Source: an uncultured Prevotellaceae bacterium
GTDB taxonomy: Bacteria; Bacteroidota; Bacteroidia; Bacteroidales; Bacteroidaceae
NCBI GenBank assembly: GCA_902801155.1
Contig: CADCHG010000016.1
Coordinates: 1 to 63,777, forward strand
Length of the DNA: 63,777 nt
Direction: 5' to 3'
In this document: positions 52,227 through 60,744 of the stretch, piece after piece
Position numbering within the stretch: position 1 is the first letter of the stretch
How the letters are laid out: each line of letters starts with the position of its first letter
Made by a program: the position numbers and the translations under genes
The notes under the pieces: generated by a model
The model's database searches: none
Told to the model about the DNA's origin: nothing
The model's input: only the letters and a program-made list of their open reading frames with translations

Positions 52227-52258
52227 CAAAATTACAGAAAATATATGAGAAAGTGAAA
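52227..52258 (-). promoter_or_regulatory. Promoter of the TPR-ribH operon
   Basis: Minus strand: TTTC (52258-52255), 20 nt, then TAATTTTG (52234-52227). The -7 box is a good match; the upstream box is one base off. Confidence 0.55.
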
Positions 52259-52273
52259 TTTATTTGTTGTTTT

Positions 52274-52305
52274 TTTGTTTTTACGATGGAAATAGAGTAA
52301 TTTTG
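52274..52305 (+). promoter_or_regulatory. Promoter of recF
   Basis: TTTG (52274-52277), 20 nt, then TAATTTTG (52298-52305), 14 nt before the recF ATG. The transcript would have an almost absent leader. Confidence 0.75.
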
Positions 52306-52319
52306 TAGGCAAATTAAGT

Positions 52320-53414
52320 ATGATACTCAAGAATATCTCCATATTAAACTATAAGAATATAGCGGATGCGAAGTTGGAACTTTCGCCTAAGATAAACTGC
52401 TTTATAGGCAGCAATGGCGAGGGCAAGACTAACGTACTCGATGCTGTGCATTATATGTCATTCTGTCGTTCCACTACCACGAATATTGATTCGAGTGTGA
52501 TACGACATGATACTGACTTCTTTATGATAAACGCTGAATACGTAACCGATTCCGGTGCTCGTGAAGAGTTATATGCCGGAATGAAGCGTGGCACGAAGAA
52601 GCAGTTCAAACGGAATAAGAAGGCATACAAGAAACTGGCAGAACATATCGGACTCGTACCTCTTATCATGGTATCTCCAGACGATACCGTTCTTATTCAT
52701 GGCGGTAGCGAGGAGAGACGCCGTTTCCTCGACATGGTCATCTCGCAGTTTGACAACAGCTACCTTAATTCCCTCATCGCCTACAATAAGGCTCTGCAAC
52801 AAAGGAACGTTCTTCTCAAGCAAGATCCGGAACCTGATGCAACCATAATGGAATTGTGGGAAATGGAGATGGCAAAATATGGCGAGATCATCTATCAGAA
52901 ACGTGAGGATTTCATCAAGAATTTCACACCTGTATTCCAGTCTATTTACAGTAAGATTTCCGGGGATCACGAAGCCGTTACGTTGAAGTATGTGTCACAT
53001 TGTCAACGTGGTCCATTACTTGAGACCATTCAGAAAAGCAGACCGAAAGACCGCATCTTAGGCTATTCACTTCATGGCATTCATCGTGATGACCTTGAGA
53101 TGATGCTTGGCGATTACCCTTTAAAGAGAGAGGGCAGTCAGGGACAGAACAAGACATACGTCATATCTCTGAAACTCGCGCAATTCGGTTTCCTCTGCTC
53201 TACCTTCAACGCCAACACTCCCCTACTCCTTCTTGACGATATCTTCGACAAACTCGATGCAAAGCGTGTGGAGAATATCGTTCAACTAGTATCGGGCATT
53301 AATTTCGGACAGATATTCATAACGGATACAAACCGAGACCATCTTGATCAGATTCTACAGAATGGAGACTTTGACTACAAGCTTTTCCATGTAGAAAATG
53401 GAGAGATAAAATAA
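52320..53414 (+). CDS. recF: DNA replication/repair protein RecF
   Basis: This 364-residue protein has the RecF plan: MILKNISILNYKNI, Walker A GSNGEGKT (30-37), the RRFLDMVISQFD segment, RDDLEMMLGDYP, the signature-like EGSQGQNKTYVISLKLAQF, and Walker B LLLLDDIFDKLD near residue 305. RecF loads RecA at gaps with RecO and RecR. Its length and motifs are normal. It is divergent from the TPR-ribH pair and followed after 163 bp by the DUF721-like gene, a common Bacteroidetes order. Confidence 0.95.
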   Translation: MILKNISILNYKNIADAKLELSPKINCFIGSNGEGKTNVLDAVHYMSFCRSTTTNIDSSVIRHDTDFFMINAEYVTDSGAREELYAGMKRGTKKQFKRNKKAYKKLAEHIGLVPLIMVSPDDTVLIHGGSEERRRFLDMVISQFDNSYLNSLIAYNKALQQRNVLLKQDPEPDATIMELWEMEMAKYGEIIYQKREDFIKNFTPVFQSIYSKISGDHEAVTLKYVSHCQRGPLLETIQKSRPKDRILGYSLHGIHRDDLEMMLGDYPLKREGSQGQNKTYVISLKLAQFGFLCSTFNANTPLLLLDDIFDKLDAKRVENIVQLVSGINFGQIFITDTNRDHLDQILQNGDFDYKLFHVENGEIK

Positions 53415-53576
53415 TTTACTATTTGACTATTTACTAGTTACTATTTATGTACTATTTGTTTGATGTACTATTTTTCGTTAATCAAGTATTGTGCAGAATG
53501 GCAAATAGTAAATATTCAAAAATAGTAAATAAATAGTAATTAGTAAATCCTAAAATAGTAAAGACAAAAACAGTAA
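53415..53576. repeat. AT-rich simple repeat (AATAGTAAAT) between recF and DUF721 gene
   Basis: The words ACTATTTACT/AATAGTAAATAG repeat with a period of about 7-8 nt on both sides of a short unique core (53469-53499). The same words occur at 56893-56936 and 58996-59034, always between housekeeping genes on this stretch. No function is evident. Confidence 0.6.
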
Positions 53577-53577
53577 A

Positions 53578-53868
53578 TTGTTCCGACAACATCCCATAAA
53601 AGTAAGCGACCTTATGCGCGTTATAATACGGCAGAACGGTCTTGAGACGCCTTTATTACAAAAGCGTCTTATCGAGGCGTGGGATAATGTTGCTGGAGAG
53701 ATGATAGCAAAATATACCACAGAGAAATACATACGCAATCAGGATCTTTGCGTGCATATTGAGAATCCAGCCCTCAGATCAGAAATAAGCATGATGAAGA
53801 CAGAGCTTATCGCTAAACTAAATAACGCTGTAGGCGGTCAGGTGATAAGAGATATCAGGCTTATATAA
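53578..53868 (+). CDS. DUF721 / DciA-like protein
   Basis: This 96-residue protein has the DUF721 pattern: KVSDLMRVIIRQNGLETPLL, RLIEAWDNVAGEMIAKYT, and a DLCVHIENPALRSEISMMK end. DUF721 proteins in many bacteria are DciA, the loader or partner of replicative helicase. I take the TTG at 53578 as start: the family begins MFR/MFK, the residues between TTG and the first internal Met (13) belong to the domain, and no ATG is available in frame. It follows recF. Confidence 0.85.
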   Translation: MFRQHPIKVSDLMRVIIRQNGLETPLLQKRLIEAWDNVAGEMIAKYTTEKYIRNQDLCVHIENPALRSEISMMKTELIAKLNNAVGGQVIRDIRLI

Positions 53869-53961
53869 TAATTGAGTAAAGAATAAAGGGTAAAGAGTAA
53901 AGGGTAAAGGGGAGGTATAGTATAGCAGCACAAAAGCAATATCATTACAAAGACAATAGAT

Positions 53962-54028
53962 CTCCAATTCTGCATTGGACCTGAATTGGACTTAGATTGG
54001 ACCTGAATTGGAGCTGGATTGGAGTTGC
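53962..54028. repeat. 11-bp tandem array (ATTGGACCTGA)
   Basis: An inverted half unit CTCCAATTCTG (53962-53972) is followed by ATTGGACCTGA, ATTGGACTTAG, ATTGGACCTGA, ATTGGAGCTGG and ATTGGAGTTGC (53974-54028). It has the same period and plan as the array at 21389-21444 but a different core. It lies between two converging genes. Confidence 0.85.
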
Positions 54029-54124
54029 CACTACCTTACATCAAAAAAGAAACAATACACAGTCATTGCTTACCGATGTGTTTTTTTCATTGGCTGTTGA
54101 AATAAAAAAATTTTTATGCATTTT

Positions 54125-54298
54125 CCTGTCACACCGTCATACTTATTGAATGTCAGCGAGTTAAGCGTGACAGGAAGGAGTTTCTACTGTCACATTGCTG
54201 TCACAAAACATTGTATGTGTGATAGGAGCATGACAGGAAAAAAATTCTCCTGTCACACTTAACTAATTGATTTTCAGACGATGTGACGGAGTGACAGG
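54125..54298. repeat. 174-bp inverted repeat rich in TGTCAC
   Basis: Arms 54125-54175 and 54248-54298 begin and end with CCTGTCAC/GTGACAGG and are imperfect reverse complements over 51 bp (shared CCGTCA, TTAAG.GTGACAGGA). TGTCAC or GTGACA words occur about eight times including in the spacer. It lies between the converging DUF721-like gene and the cyclo-ligase gene, so it could serve as a two-way terminator or be a small mobile element. Nothing else is visible in 54029-54322. Confidence 0.75.
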
Positions 54299-54322
54299 AA
54301 AAACATGAAAAAAAATAAATTA

Positions 54323-54874
54323 CTATAAATTAAGCGATGTTATCACCTCATCCATAACAACATCCGTAGATTCTGAGGGAATGCTTTCAAGCATCTGAAA
54401 AGGAAAACACACACCTATCTTATATATGTTAGGAATCTGAGAGAGGAAACGGTCATAATATCCTTTTCCTCTACCTAAACGATGCCCTTGTTTATCGAAT
54501 GCCATACCGGGAACAATGGCAATTGATAATTGACAATTGATAATTGACAATTCGGAAGTTGTAGGTTCAAGGATTCCGTAAGGCTCACTTGGCTTTAGCG
54601 AATTTTGTCCTGTATATTCATGGATTGTCATCTCAGTATCGCTTACCACCTTAGGCAAAAGAACCTTTTTGCCCATCGCAAGGAGCTGGTCAAGAGCAGA
54701 ATGGGTATCTACCTCGTCTGGAAGAGAATGATACATCAATATTGTATCCGCTTCCTGAACTCGAGGATGCGTAAGAACAGATGACATAATACAGAGCGAC
54801 ATTTCACCCAACTGTTGTGGGGTGAAATGTCGCTTCTGTTCACGGATATATCTGCGCAGTTCTTTCTTGTCCAT
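54323..54874 (-). CDS. 5-formyltetrahydrofolate cyclo-ligase
   Basis: This 183-residue protein belongs to the family that converts 5-formyl-THF to 5,10-methenyl-THF with ATP. Landmarks: MDKKELRRYIREQKR at the start, MYHSLPDEVDTHSAL, KKVLLPKV, AIVPGMAFDKQGHRLGRGKG then YYDRFL. I start at ATG 54874 rather than the TTG at 54901, which would overlap the S41 gene. Residues 108-118 (ELSIINCQLSI) replace the usual linker and are encoded by an AT-rich tandem repeat (54520-54553), an unusual insertion within the gene. It is 10 bp downstream of the S41 protease gene. Confidence 0.88.
   Translation of the reverse strand: MDKKELRRYIREQKRHFTPQQLGEMSLCIMSSVLTHPRVQEADTILMYHSLPDEVDTHSALDQLLAMGKKVLLPKVVSDTEMTIHEYTGQNSLKPSEPYGILEPTTSELSIINCQLSIAIVPGMAFDKQGHRLGRGKGYYDRFLSQIPNIYKIGVCFPFQMLESIPSESTDVVMDEVITSLNL
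54520..54553. repeat. AT-rich tandem repeat inside the cyclo-ligase gene
   Basis: AATTGATAATTGAC is repeated twice and a half. The same words occur in gene-free DNA at 21646-21680. Here the repeat stays in frame and codes residues ELSIINCQLSI. Confidence 0.75.
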
Positions 54875-54884
54875 ACTGGAGATG

Positions 54885-56477
54885 CTATTTTTTCTTGCCA
54901 AACACCTTCAGAGCGGCATCTATAACTGGATCTTTTTGGTTAAGATACTGATGCCATGCCTCTTCACTCAACATATTATATATTATACGGCTATTTATGT
55001 ATCGCTCAAGAAGGTCATGAGATTTACGTATCATCAGATTCCTGCGCTGCAAGCCATGTGAGTTTGCATAATCAGCAAACAACTCAACGGTGTTCTGCTT
55101 GACAAGATGATTGGCAAGTTCCTGCATCTCCTTGAAATTATTCAGTTTCAGACGATTGTTGTCAGTATAGGTAAATGCGAACTGTAGGATAAGTCCACTT
55201 GCAGCAGCCTGAGTATAGTAGCTTGTGATACTTGTAGTATCTTCTGCGACAAAGATATCAGGAGTGATACCACCACCACCATATACCACACGACCAGCCT
55301 TAGTATGGAACTTAGGACCTGTATGCTTGATTGAATCCTGAGAAAAGAACTCACCACTCTTATAGCGTGACACTATATCCTGACTATAGTTATCACCCTC
55401 GCCTGCAACGTACGGTTTCTGGATGCATCGGCCGGAAGGAGTATAGTAACGCGCCACAGTAAGACGCACAATACTGCCATCATGGAAACGCAGCTGCTGC
55501 TGAACAAGTCCCTTTCCGAATGAGCGAATACCTATAATCTGCGCACGGTCATTATCTTGCATTGCACCGGCAAAAATCTCGGATGCAGATGCTGAGTTTT
55601 CATTGATAAGGACAACGAGAGGTATCTTCTGATAAGAGCCTCGACCATCAGACCTGTAATCTCTGCGAGGAGACTTACGGCCTTCCGTATAGACAATCAT
55701 GCTATTGGATGGAAGGAACTCATTAGCCATCTGGACAGCAGACTCAAGATAACCGCCCGTATTGTCACGAAGGTCAACTATAAGGTTACTGAACCCTTCC
55801 TGAGACAATGTAGCGAGTGCAACAAGGAACTCAGCATAAGTGGTTTCGCCAAAGTTCTTCACCTTGATATAGCCAGTCTTTTCGTCTATCATATAAGTAG
55901 CCGAAACGCTCTTTGTCTTAATCTCATCACGGGTGATATTGTACTCCAATACCTTATTGCATCCATAACGCACAACCCCGATCTTCACCTTGGAGCCTTT
56001 CTCACCCTTCAGACGATGTTGTGCCTCCTCGGATGTGACTTCCTTTCCAACGAATTTCTGCCCATCTACAGAAACGATCTTATCTCCTGCAATAATTCCT
56101 GCACGCTCTGCAGGTCCGTTGGCAATGACATTCTGGACATGAATGGTATCTTCACGAATGACGAACTCGATGCCCACACCGAAGAAAGAACCTTTAAGGT
56201 CGTCTGCAGCATTCTGAGCATCAGTTGCAGAGATATAGGCAGAATGAGGGTCGAGTTCCGACAGTATCTGCGGAATTGCCTTTTCTACAAGATCATTAAT
56301 ATTGACAGTATCAACATACTGGTCATCAATGATATGGAGAAGGTTATTCAGACGGTTACTGCCCGAATTGATTATGTTCAATCTGTTACCAGAGAAGTGG
56401 TTGGCATAGAACGTGCCAATCACGATACCGATGACTACACACAGAGCCATCAGAAGAGGCATATATCTATTCTTCAT
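54885..56477 (-). CDS. S41-family C-terminal processing protease
   Basis: This 530-residue protein has an N-terminal membrane/signal segment (9-26), a helical lead (LLHIIDDQYVDTVNINDLVE), a PDZ domain (~90-175, FFGVGIEFVIREDTIHVQNV, AGIIAGDKIVSVDG), and the S41 catalytic domain with DLRDNTGGYLESA, the serine in NENSASASEIFAGAMQD (~296) and the lysine in RSFGKGLVQQQ (~321). A C-terminal helical extension follows. CtpA/Prc proteases cut periplasmic proteins at their C termini. The gene overlaps the dCMP deaminase end by 11 bp, indicating an operon. Confidence 0.93.
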   Translation of the reverse strand: MKNRYMPLLMALCVVIGIVIGTFYANHFSGNRLNIINSGSNRLNNLLHIIDDQYVDTVNINDLVEKAIPQILSELDPHSAYISATDAQNAADDLKGSFFGVGIEFVIREDTIHVQNVIANGPAERAGIIAGDKIVSVDGQKFVGKEVTSEEAQHRLKGEKGSKVKIGVVRYGCNKVLEYNITRDEIKTKSVSATYMIDEKTGYIKVKNFGETTYAEFLVALATLSQEGFSNLIVDLRDNTGGYLESAVQMANEFLPSNSMIVYTEGRKSPRRDYRSDGRGSYQKIPLVVLINENSASASEIFAGAMQDNDRAQIIGIRSFGKGLVQQQLRFHDGSIVRLTVARYYTPSGRCIQKPYVAGEGDNYSQDIVSRYKSGEFFSQDSIKHTGPKFHTKAGRVVYGGGGITPDIFVAEDTTSITSYYTQAAASGLILQFAFTYTDNNRLKLNNFKEMQELANHLVKQNTVELFADYANSHGLQRRNLMIRKSHDLLERYINSRIIYNMLSEEAWHQYLNQKDPVIDAALKVFGKKK

Positions 56478-56892
56478 TTATCTCATTTTTTACGACTTCA
56501 ATACCAGCCCTGCGAAGGAGATCAATACCATCCGAGAGACGATAGTCACGACCATACACCACACGCTTTATGCCCGCCTGAATTATAAGCTTGGCACACT
56601 CGATACATGGAGAATCAGTAACGTAGAGTGTGGCTTTATCACTATTATTATGACTACGGGCAAGTTTCGTGATGGCATTAGCCTCTGCATGAAGCACATA
56701 CGGATAAGTCACGTTGGAATCATCCTCACATATATTCTCAAAGCCACTCGGCGTACCGTTGTAACCATCACTTATGATGCGGTTGTCCTTTACTACAAGG
56801 GCACCCACCTGACGACGTTTACAGTAACTGTTCTCTGCCCATATAGCAGCCATACGCATATATCGTCCATCAAGAATTTTCTGCTTGTCCAT
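56467..56892 (-). CDS. dCMP / cytidine deaminase family protein
   Basis: This 141-residue protein carries the zinc deaminase motifs HAEANAI (H68, E70) and PCIEC (C96, C99), with the NGTPSGFENICEDD loop typical of dCMP deaminase/ComEB. It would convert dCMP to dUMP for dTTP synthesis. I use ATG 56892 (MDKQKILDGR) over the upstream TTG. It precedes the S41 gene with an 11-bp overlap. Confidence 0.92.
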   Translation of the reverse strand: MDKQKILDGRYMRMAAIWAENSYCKRRQVGALVVKDNRIISDGYNGTPSGFENICEDDSNVTYPYVLHAEANAITKLARSHNNSDKATLYVTDSPCIECAKLIIQAGIKRVVYGRDYRLSDGIDLLRRAGIEVVKNEINEE

Positions 56893-56931
56893 AGTTGACA
56901 AATAGTAATTAGTAAATAGTCAAATAGTAAA

Positions 56932-59001
56932 TCATTTTATTCCGTTCCTCTCAAGCAACGCATCAATCGTAGGCTCACCACCTCGGAATCGTTTATATAG
57001 CGTCATCGGATGTTCCGTTCCGCCCTTTGAGAGGATACAGTCACGGAAACGCTGTGCCGTATTCTGGTTAAAGATACCCTCACGCTTGAATACGGCAAAG
57101 GCATCAGCATCGAGCACCTCTGCCCATTTATAGCTATAATAGCCAGAAGCATATCCTCCTGCCATTATATGAGAGAACTGAACGGTCATACAGGTATTCT
57201 CAAGCTGTTTACCAATGATTGCCTTCTCCCATGCTTTCTTCTCGAACTTGATAAGATCCTCGTCAAACGCATCTTTCTTGGTGTAGTATGCCATATCGAG
57301 AAGTCCGAAGCTAACCTGACGAAGACATCCAGAAGCAACACCGAAGTTACGGGCATCAATGAGACGCTGTATGAGTTCGTCCGGCATTGGTTCTCCTGTC
57401 TGATAGTGGAAGGCAAATGTATTGAGGAACTCACGCTCAAGTGAGTAGTTCTCCATAAACTGTGAAGGGAGTTCAACGAAATCCCACCACACGTTAGTTC
57501 CTGAAAGGCTAGAGAAACGGGTATTGGCAAACATTCCATGAAGTGAGTGTCCGAACTCATGAAGGAATGTCTCAACCTCACCAAGAGTAAGGAGAGCCGG
57601 TTTCTCGTCGGTTGGTTTCGTGAGATTCATAACCACACTAACATGAGGGCGTACGTTCTCGCCCTTCTGGTTAATCCATTGTCCCTGATACTCCGTCATC
57701 CATGCTCCCCCCTGCTTTCCCTTACGAGGATGGAAATCAGCAAAGAGAACGGCAAGATATGAGCCGTCCTTGTCGAACACCTCGTATGCCTTCACATCAG
57801 GATGATATACTGGAATATCCTTATTTTCCTTGAACGTAATGCCATAAAGACGTGTTGCAAGTCCGAAGACGCCCTTAATGACATTGTTCAATTCAAGATA
57901 TGGACGAACCATCTCAGAATCGACGTTGTATTTCTGCAACTGAAGCTTATGAGAATAGTAAGGAGCATCCCAAGGCTCAAGCACAAAGTCAGAGCCCATA
58001 GTCTGACGCGCCATATTGCGAAGTTCCTCCTTTTCCTTAAGAGCCGTTGGCTTATATGCCTCTACAAGCTGATCAAGGAGGTTATACACATTCTGTATAT
58101 TTGCCGCCATGCGATGCTTGAGCACATAATCAGCATAAGTATCATATCCAAGAAGCTGTGCAAGCTCACGACGAAGATTAATCAGTCGCTTACAAATCTC
58201 AATGTTGTTCTGCTCATTATCATGGGTACAGATTGTGTTGTAAGCCATGAACATCTTCTTGCGAAGTTCACGTTTCTCCGAATACTGCATGAAAGGTGAA
58301 TAGCTTGGGAAATCAAGGGTAAACACCCATCCTTCAAGGTTATTCTCCTTGGCTGCAAGAGCGGCTGCCTGTATCTGAGTGTCAGGAAGTCCGACAAGGT
58401 CAGCCTCATCCGTAACATGGAGTTTGAAAGCCTTCTTCTCCTTCAGAAGATTCTGAGAGAACTGCAATCCGAGCATACTTGCCTCTTCACTTATGGCACG
58501 AAGCTTTTCCTTTCCAGCCTCATCGAGCAAGGCACCGGAACGCACAAAGCCGTCATAGCTCTTCTCTAAAAGTCGCTGTTCCTCTGCCGTAAGTTCACGT
58601 GGAGCAGATGCACCTTCTACCGGATTGTTATAGAGATCATATACCGCCTTGATACGTTCAAACAGCTGTTTATTAAGGCGTACATCATTTGCATGTTTTG
58701 TGAGAATTGGCTGTAGTTTCTGCGCGAGCGCATCCATCTCGTCGTTTGTCTCTGCCGAAAGCAGATTGAAGAAGACTGTGGAAACATTGTCAAGCAGGTC
58801 ATAATAGCCATTATCATCCTCTGTATCGATAATCGTATTGTCGAATGTAGGAGACTCCGGATTATTAATGAGCTTATCAATATGTTCATCATCACGACGG
58901 ATGCCTTCCATGAAGGCTTCCTCGTAATGCTCCATCTTTATAAGGTTGAAAGGTGGAGTTTGATGTGGGGTTGTATATTTCTCAAAAAATGGATTAACCA
59001 T
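56932..59001 (-). CDS. M3-family peptidyl-dipeptidase (Dcp-like)
   Basis: This 689-residue protein has the normal length of Dcp. The zinc site is HEFGH (~480) in LHEFGHSLHGMFANTRFSSL, followed by ELPSQFMENY and GGYASGYYSYKWAEVLDADA. It probably removes dipeptides from peptide C termini. It has no clear signal peptide (start MVNPFFEKYTTPHQTPP), so it may be cytoplasmic or need another route. It is 39 bp upstream of the dCMP deaminase gene, with AATAGTAAAT repeats between. Confidence 0.94.
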   Translation of the reverse strand: MVNPFFEKYTTPHQTPPFNLIKMEHYEEAFMEGIRRDDEHIDKLINNPESPTFDNTIIDTEDDNGYYDLLDNVSTVFFNLLSAETNDEMDALAQKLQPILTKHANDVRLNKQLFERIKAVYDLYNNPVEGASAPRELTAEEQRLLEKSYDGFVRSGALLDEAGKEKLRAISEEASMLGLQFSQNLLKEKKAFKLHVTDEADLVGLPDTQIQAAALAAKENNLEGWVFTLDFPSYSPFMQYSEKRELRKKMFMAYNTICTHDNEQNNIEICKRLINLRRELAQLLGYDTYADYVLKHRMAANIQNVYNLLDQLVEAYKPTALKEKEELRNMARQTMGSDFVLEPWDAPYYSHKLQLQKYNVDSEMVRPYLELNNVIKGVFGLATRLYGITFKENKDIPVYHPDVKAYEVFDKDGSYLAVLFADFHPRKGKQGGAWMTEYQGQWINQKGENVRPHVSVVMNLTKPTDEKPALLTLGEVETFLHEFGHSLHGMFANTRFSSLSGTNVWWDFVELPSQFMENYSLEREFLNTFAFHYQTGEPMPDELIQRLIDARNFGVASGCLRQVSFGLLDMAYYTKKDAFDEDLIKFEKKAWEKAIIGKQLENTCMTVQFSHIMAGGYASGYYSYKWAEVLDADAFAVFKREGIFNQNTAQRFRDCILSKGGTEHPMTLYKRFRGGEPTIDALLERNGIK

Positions 59002-59037
59002 AATTACTATTTTACGATTTACTATTTACAATTTTGT

Positions 59038-59697
59038 TCACAACAGCTGCAACATCGGGATTTCTATAATAGTGCGCCTGACTATCAGCAGTTGTTTTTC
59101 CTCAAGGCGGTGAAGTGCTTCCGACACCTCCAAGCGAGAACATCCTAATTCCCTCGCCAGGACTGTCATCTTTGTGCGAAGCTGTTTCTGTCCGGCAGGA
59201 TAGATGCATCGGTCCTTGATGAATCTAATGATTCTCTTTTCTATGTCTTCACTCATCTGATGCCAAAGTCTTCGTGAGCTTCTCTGACTCTGCGTGGCAA
59301 TGATATTCATCAGATTAAGACGGAATGTCATTGACAGTTCCATAAGTTTCAGTACCGTCGGTTTTTCTATCCTTATCACTTCGCAATAGGTCTGGGCACA
59401 GAATGTTGACGTATAACGTTGTTTGATACCAAAGATATGCTCTGGCTGGATAAGCAACGGAGCCTGAAGGGTTTCATCAATCTGATACGAATGGTCATCG
59501 CTTCTCGTAGATGACATTACCGTTCCCCTTGCTACAAGAACCAAGGCTGTACACGCTTCATTCTCAGATGCAAGGATCGTTCCACGCCGGGCATGAGTGT
59601 CTCCTATCTGCACATCCTGCTCTATATCCGCAAGCTCGCTACGTCCCATTCCCAAGAACAGTGGCAGTTGCAATAATGACTGGAGATCGTAACCCAT
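59038..59697 (-). CDS. Crp/Fnr-family transcriptional regulator
   Basis: This 219-residue protein has an N-terminal cyclic-nucleotide-binding-like beta barrel (~10-125: FLGMGRSELADIEQD, RRGTILASENEACTALVLVA, RGTVMSS) and a C-terminal winged helix (~150-210: MTVLARELGCSRLEVSEALH as recognition part). No Fnr-type cysteine cluster is seen, so it is not an oxygen sensor of the FNR iron-sulphur type. It starts 4 bp after the ApbE gene stop, so the two are cotranscribed. Target genes cannot be told from the sequence. Confidence 0.9.
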   Translation of the reverse strand: MGYDLQSLLQLPLFLGMGRSELADIEQDVQIGDTHARRGTILASENEACTALVLVARGTVMSSTRSDDHSYQIDETLQAPLLIQPEHIFGIKQRYTSTFCAQTYCEVIRIEKPTVLKLMELSMTFRLNLMNIIATQSQRSSRRLWHQMSEDIEKRIIRFIKDRCIYPAGQKQLRTKMTVLARELGCSRLEVSEALHRLEEKQLLIVRRTIIEIPMLQLL

Positions 59698-59701
59698 AGG
59701 C

Positions 59702-60715
59702 CTATTGTGCTATCTTATCCTTTAATGCAGGCGAGAACCATACTTGATTCTGACCTTTCTCATCGCTATAGATGAAATACACCATCATCTCAGGATGACG
59801 CTCAAGTACTTTTTTCGACTTTTCCAGTCCCAAGACCATAAACGAGGTGGCGTATGCATCAGCCGTGGCACAATCGTCCGCAATGACAGTCGCAGAGAGA
59901 ATACTATGCTGTACCGGGTATCCTGTCTTAGGATCAATGGTATGGGCATATTTTCTGCCACCCTTATAGTAGAAGTTACGGTAGTTACCACTCGTAGCCA
60001 TAGCCTTGTCAGTCACATTGATGATAGTCTGCAACTCATTGTTTATGCTCAGCGAGTCATCAGTAGGTTTTGTCACACCTATCCTCCAAGGCAGTCTATC
60101 AGGATTGATTCCAGAGGTGACAACCTCACCTCCTATCTCCACCATGAAGTTCTTGATACCATACTTGCGAAGGAGATTTGCCACCACATCAACACCATAC
60201 CCTTTGGCTATTGCAGAGCAGTCAAACATAATGCGCGAATCGAACTTCACCACCTTACCGTCCTCAAGTTTCACCTTATGCAATCCTACCACCTGACGAA
60301 GACTGTCAATAACCTTTTCATCCGGGTTGACACCATTCTTGAAACCAAAGCCCCAAGCATTGACAAGAGGCGCAACAGTGATATCAAAAGCCCCTTCCGT
60401 ATCTTCATTGATTCTTAGAGCCAGGCGGAACACATCAAGAAAGAAATCGTCAAGAACCACATCCTCATTCCTATTGACATGGGTGATGATGGATGTATCA
60501 TTAAAAGGCGACAAAGAGGCATCCACATCGGCAAGCACCTTCTCTATGTCAACCTTATGGTCATCAGCACACTGATATGTGATGTTATAGGTCGTGCCGA
60601 AGATATAGCCGGAATTATGCTGATATGGCACATTCTTATGCCCCAACATAAAACCTATGGCAACTATCACAGCAAGAACCACAAGTGGAAATAATATTTT
60701 TATTCTCTTACTCAA
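59702..60715 (-). CDS. apbE: FAD:protein FMN transferase (ApbE-like)
   Basis: This 337-residue protein has an N-terminal hydrophobic anchor (8-25). Landmarks: GYIFGTTYNITY, SLSPFNDTSIITHVNR, FDITVAPLVNAWGFGF, MFDCSAIAKGYGVDVVANLL, FMVEIGGEVVTSG, and AHTIDPKTGYPV with the aspartate-rich metal site. It would attach FMN to threonine residues of membrane redox proteins such as Nqr or Rnf subunits. The start is a TTG at 60715, since the membrane anchor lies before the first internal ATG. The lipobox is not seen, so it is an anchored, not lipidated, form. Confidence 0.9.
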   Translation of the reverse strand: MSKRIKILFPLVVLAVIVAIGFMLGHKNVPYQHNSGYIFGTTYNITYQCADDHKVDIEKVLADVDASLSPFNDTSIITHVNRNEDVVLDDFFLDVFRLALRINEDTEGAFDITVAPLVNAWGFGFKNGVNPDEKVIDSLRQVVGLHKVKLEDGKVVKFDSRIMFDCSAIAKGYGVDVVANLLRKYGIKNFMVEIGGEVVTSGINPDRLPWRIGVTKPTDDSLSINNELQTIINVTDKAMATSGNYRNFYYKGGRKYAHTIDPKTGYPVQHSILSATVIADDCATADAYATSFMVLGLEKSKKVLERHPEMMVYFIYSDEKGQNQVWFSPALKDKIAQ

Positions 60716-60744
60716 AACGCTAATCTCTAACCACTAAACACTAA

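Noticed and set aside
52185-52319. FMN riboswitch before the ribH operon
   Set aside because: The gap is only 135 bp, filled by two divergent promoters, and has none of the conserved RFN words.
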